A program made the translations under genes and the position numbers. This document shows, piece by piece, positions 5,639-7,107 of a stretch of DNA of 7,107 nt. This DNA is from JASHSH01 sp036490215. Lineage in GTDB: Bacteria > Pseudomonadota > Alphaproteobacteria > Rhodospirillales > Magnetospirillaceae. Position 1 is the first letter of the stretch. The number at the start of each line of letters is the position of its first letter. Below the pieces are notes generated by a model. That model was not told where the DNA came from. It was given only the letters and a program-made list of their open reading frames with translations, and ran no database searches. The stretch lies in NCBI GenBank assembly GCA_036490215.1, contig DASXEH010000078.1, positions 1 to 7,107 on the forward strand, read 5' to 3'.

Positions 5639-6706
5639 TCACGCCGGCCGGTGTAGTTTGCCGCCGGTCTGCGGCTCGGCCACGCCGGTCGTGCCGGGGT
5701 AGCTGAGCGGCAGGCCGCGCAGGCTGCGCGCGGCCATATAAGCGAAAGCATTGGCTTCCAGCGCATCGCCATCGGCGCCGATCGCTTCGATCGGTTCGAC
5801 CGAGGTCTTCAGCGCCGCGCGCAAACCGTCCATGATCAGCGGATTGTGCCGTCCGCCGCCGGTGACCAGCCAGCGTTCCGGCGTCTTCGGCAAATGGCGC
5901 GTGGCGGTGGCAACGCAGGCCACCGTGATCGCGGTCAGCGTCGCCGCGCCATCGGCCGCCGAGAGTCCAGCCGTCACCCGTTCGGCCAGCGCGCGGAAAT
6001 CGTCGCGGTCGAGCGATTTGGGCGGATGCTGCGCGAAATAGCGATGGGCAAGAAAGGTATCGACCGCCGCTTGATCGGCGTGGCCAGTCGAGGCCAGCGC
6101 GCCGCCATGATCCACCGGCATGCCGGTATGGCGCAGCGCCCAATCGTCGATCAGCGCATTGGCCGGGCCGGTATCGAAAGCCAATAGCTCATCGTTATCG
6201 CCGATATAGGTGACATTGCCGACGCCACCGAGATTGAGCACGGCGAGCGGTCGCGTGAGATGGGTGGCCAGCGCGCGATGATAGACCGGCGCCAAGGGCG
6301 CACCCTGCCCGCCCACAGCCACATCGGCCGAGCGGAAATCATTGACCACCGGGATACCCAGCTCGCGGGCCAGCAACGCGCCGTCACCGATCTGCCAGGT
6401 GCGGCGCTGGTCGGGCCGGTGCAGGATCGTATGGCCGTGGAAGCCGACCACCTCGACCGAACCGCTTTCGCCGGCCTTGTCCAGCAGCCGGCGCACCGCC
6501 TGGGCGTGGAACAGGGTCACGTCGCGCTCGACCTCGGCCACCGGCCCCTGCCCGCCCAGCACGCCGCGCAACCGGCTGCGCAGCTCGTCGGGATAGGGCA
6601 CGGTCAGCGACGGGCCCGGCTCAAGCACGCCCTCGCCATCGGTCACCAGGATCGCGGCATCCACCCCATCCAGCGAGGTTCCCGACATCAGACCCAGACA
6701 ATGCAT
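5639..6706 (-). CDS. anmK: Anhydro-N-acetylmuramic acid kinase
   Basis: AnmK is the cytosolic peptidoglycan-recycling enzyme that uses ATP and water to open 1,6-anhydro-MurNAc and phosphorylate it, giving MurNAc-6-phosphate. From ATG 6706 it has 355 residues, close to the usual ~370. Visible motifs are GLMSGTSLDGVD (5-16, phosphate binding), GFHGHTILH (88-96), QIGDG (105-109), NDFRSADVAVGGQGAPLAP (122-140), LNLGGVGN (157-164), FDTGPANALID (177-187), PKSLDRDDF (229-237), TGGGRHNP (282-289) and GDALEANAFAYMA (313-325). The catalytic aspartate is expected in FDTGP (D178). An upstream TTG at 6718 would add four residues, but GGGGG at 6712-6716 is 5 bases before ATG 6706 and favours ATG. It leads a probable two-gene operon and is divergent from tyrS. 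Confidence 0.95.
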   Translation of the reverse strand: MHCLGLMSGTSLDGVDAAILVTDGEGVLEPGPSLTVPYPDELRSRLRGVLGGQGPVAEVERDVTLFHAQAVRRLLDKAGESGSVEVVGFHGHTILHRPDQRRTWQIGDGALLARELGIPVVNDFRSADVAVGGQGAPLAPVYHRALATHLTRPLAVLNLGGVGNVTYIGDNDELLAFDTGPANALIDDWALRHTGMPVDHGGALASTGHADQAAVDTFLAHRYFAQHPPKSLDRDDFRALAERVTAGLSAADGAATLTAITVACVATATRHLPKTPERWLVTGGGRHNPLIMDGLRAALKTSVEPIEAIGADGDALEANAFAYMAARSLRGLPLSYPGTTGVAEPQTGGKLHRPA

Positions 6707-6731
6707 CCGTACCCCCAATTTGGCTCCAACC

Positions 6732-6737
6732 CTTATA
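6732..6737 (-). promoter_or_regulatory. Candidate -10 box for anmK
   Basis: TATAAG on the - strand is a good -10 match, about 25 bases upstream of ATG 6706, implying a short leader. No clear -35 is seen 16-18 bases further upstream, so the promoter may need an activator or may be an incomplete match. Confidence 0.35.
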
Positions 6738-6750
6738 CTTCGGCCCTGCG

Positions 6751-6781
6751 TTGTCGCCCCGGCGGGATCGTGCTAAAGCAC
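6751..6781 (+). promoter_or_regulatory. Candidate tyrS promoter with a palindrome at the -10
   Basis: TTGTCG (6751-6756) and TAAAGC (6774-6779) are spaced by 17 bases, giving a plausible but imperfect sigma-70-type promoter about 65 bases before tyrS. The -10 lies inside the inverted repeat GTGCT-AA-AGCAC (6770-6781). It nearly touches the candidate anmK -10 on the other strand, so the two promoters would be back to back. Confidence 0.4.
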
Positions 6782-6844
6782 TCCACCCTGAGACGTGTAC
6801 CGCACGCCAGTTTAACCAATAAACCGCATTTTGTTGAGCCAGCG

Positions 6845-7107
6845 ATGACCGATTTCCGTTCCGATTTTCTGCGCACCGTGACCGCGCGCGGCTTCATCCA
6901 CCAGTGCAGTGATCAGGCCGCCCTCGATGAGCGCCTGACCAAGGGCCCGGTGGTTGCCTATATCGGATACGACTGCACCGCCGATTCGCTGCATGTGGGC
7001 AGCCTGCTCTCGATCATGCTGCTGCGCCATTTCCAGAAGACCGGCCACAAGCCGATCGTTCTGATGGGTGCCGGCACGACCAAGGTCGGCGATCCGTCGG
7101 GCAAGGA
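6845..7107 (+). CDS. tyrS: Tyrosyl-tRNA synthetase, 5' part (cut by the window end)
   Basis: Only the first 87 residues are present; the frame is still open at base 7107. TyrS is the cytosolic class I synthetase that charges tRNA-Tyr with tyrosine. Recognisable features are the RTVTARGFIHQCSD N-terminal block (10-23), the tyrosine-pocket stretch VVAYIGYDCTADSLH (36-50), the HIGH-motif variant HVGS (50-53) and TTKVGDPSGK (78-87), all in family order and spacing. ATG 6845 is preceded by only a weak GAG at 6836-6838, 6 bases away, but the N-terminus agrees with the family and no other in-frame start fits. It is divergent from anmK. Confidence 0.93.
   Translation, partial: MTDFRSDFLRTVTARGFIHQCSDQAALDERLTKGPVVAYIGYDCTADSLHVGSLLSIMLLRHFQKTGHKPIVLMGAGTTKVGDPSGK

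Noticed and set aside
5451..6143. 230-residue - strand frame covering part of anmK and the small gene
   Set aside because: The part before 5618 overlaps anmK out of frame and is Arg-rich shadow; only the last 55 residues, with their own ribosome site, are kept as a gene.
6812..7048. 78-residue - strand frame opposite tyrS
   Set aside because: The + strand here encodes an unmistakable TyrS N-terminus.
1..7107. A complete undescribed multi-gene system, such as defence or a biosynthetic cluster
   Set aside because: The recognisable genes are housekeeping or envelope functions in ordinary arrangements; no effector/sensor modules, toxin pairs, mobile elements or repeat arrays are visible.

Overview
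The window looks like a chromosomal segment of a GC-rich alphaproteobacterium, possibly from the Rhodospirillales. This rests on codon usage, protein style (AsmA, DUF1223 and 'SPHSGR' formylglutamate amidohydrolase relatives) and the divergent anmK/tyrS pair. It is inference: no rRNA or lineage marker is present. No IS element, tRNA, CRISPR array or phage gene is visible.

Layout, left to right. (1) A + strand pair, an N-formylglutamate amidohydrolase (109-1092) and a PAT/MnaT-type GNAT acetyltransferase (1089-1718), joined by a 4-base ATGA overlap. The 3' end of the GNAT gene contains a perfect 20-base palindrome that matches the LacI/GalR operator pattern. (2) A 307-base gap (1719-2025) of lower GC. 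It holds a strong hairpin whose T-tract lies on the - strand, a strong but orphan Shine-Dalgarno-like sequence, and TGC/GCA palindromes. (3) A small secreted protein of unknown function (2026-2361, +), convergent with (4) a 682-residue AsmA-family membrane-anchored protein (2399-4447, -). (5) A 198-base divergent control region with hairpins, then a DUF1223 thioredoxin-like exported protein (4646-5461, +). (6) A leftward pair, anmK (5639-6706, -) followed by a 55-residue unknown gene (5451-5618, -) whose 3' end overlaps the DUF1223 gene by 11 bases. (7) A compact divergent promoter region, then the 5' end of tyrS (6845 onward, +), cut by the window edge.

How the genes work together: most are separate housekeeping or envelope functions. 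AsmA (envelope/lipid homeostasis), DUF1223 (periplasmic redox-like fold) and AnmK (peptidoglycan recycling) share an envelope theme, but no pathway links them directly. The amidohydrolase and GNAT are probably translationally coupled and may act on amino-acid derivatives. I see no convincing new multi-gene system. The most interesting items are the operator-like palindrome inside the GNAT gene, the structured 1719-2025 gap with an unassigned leftward terminator, and the small gene after anmK.
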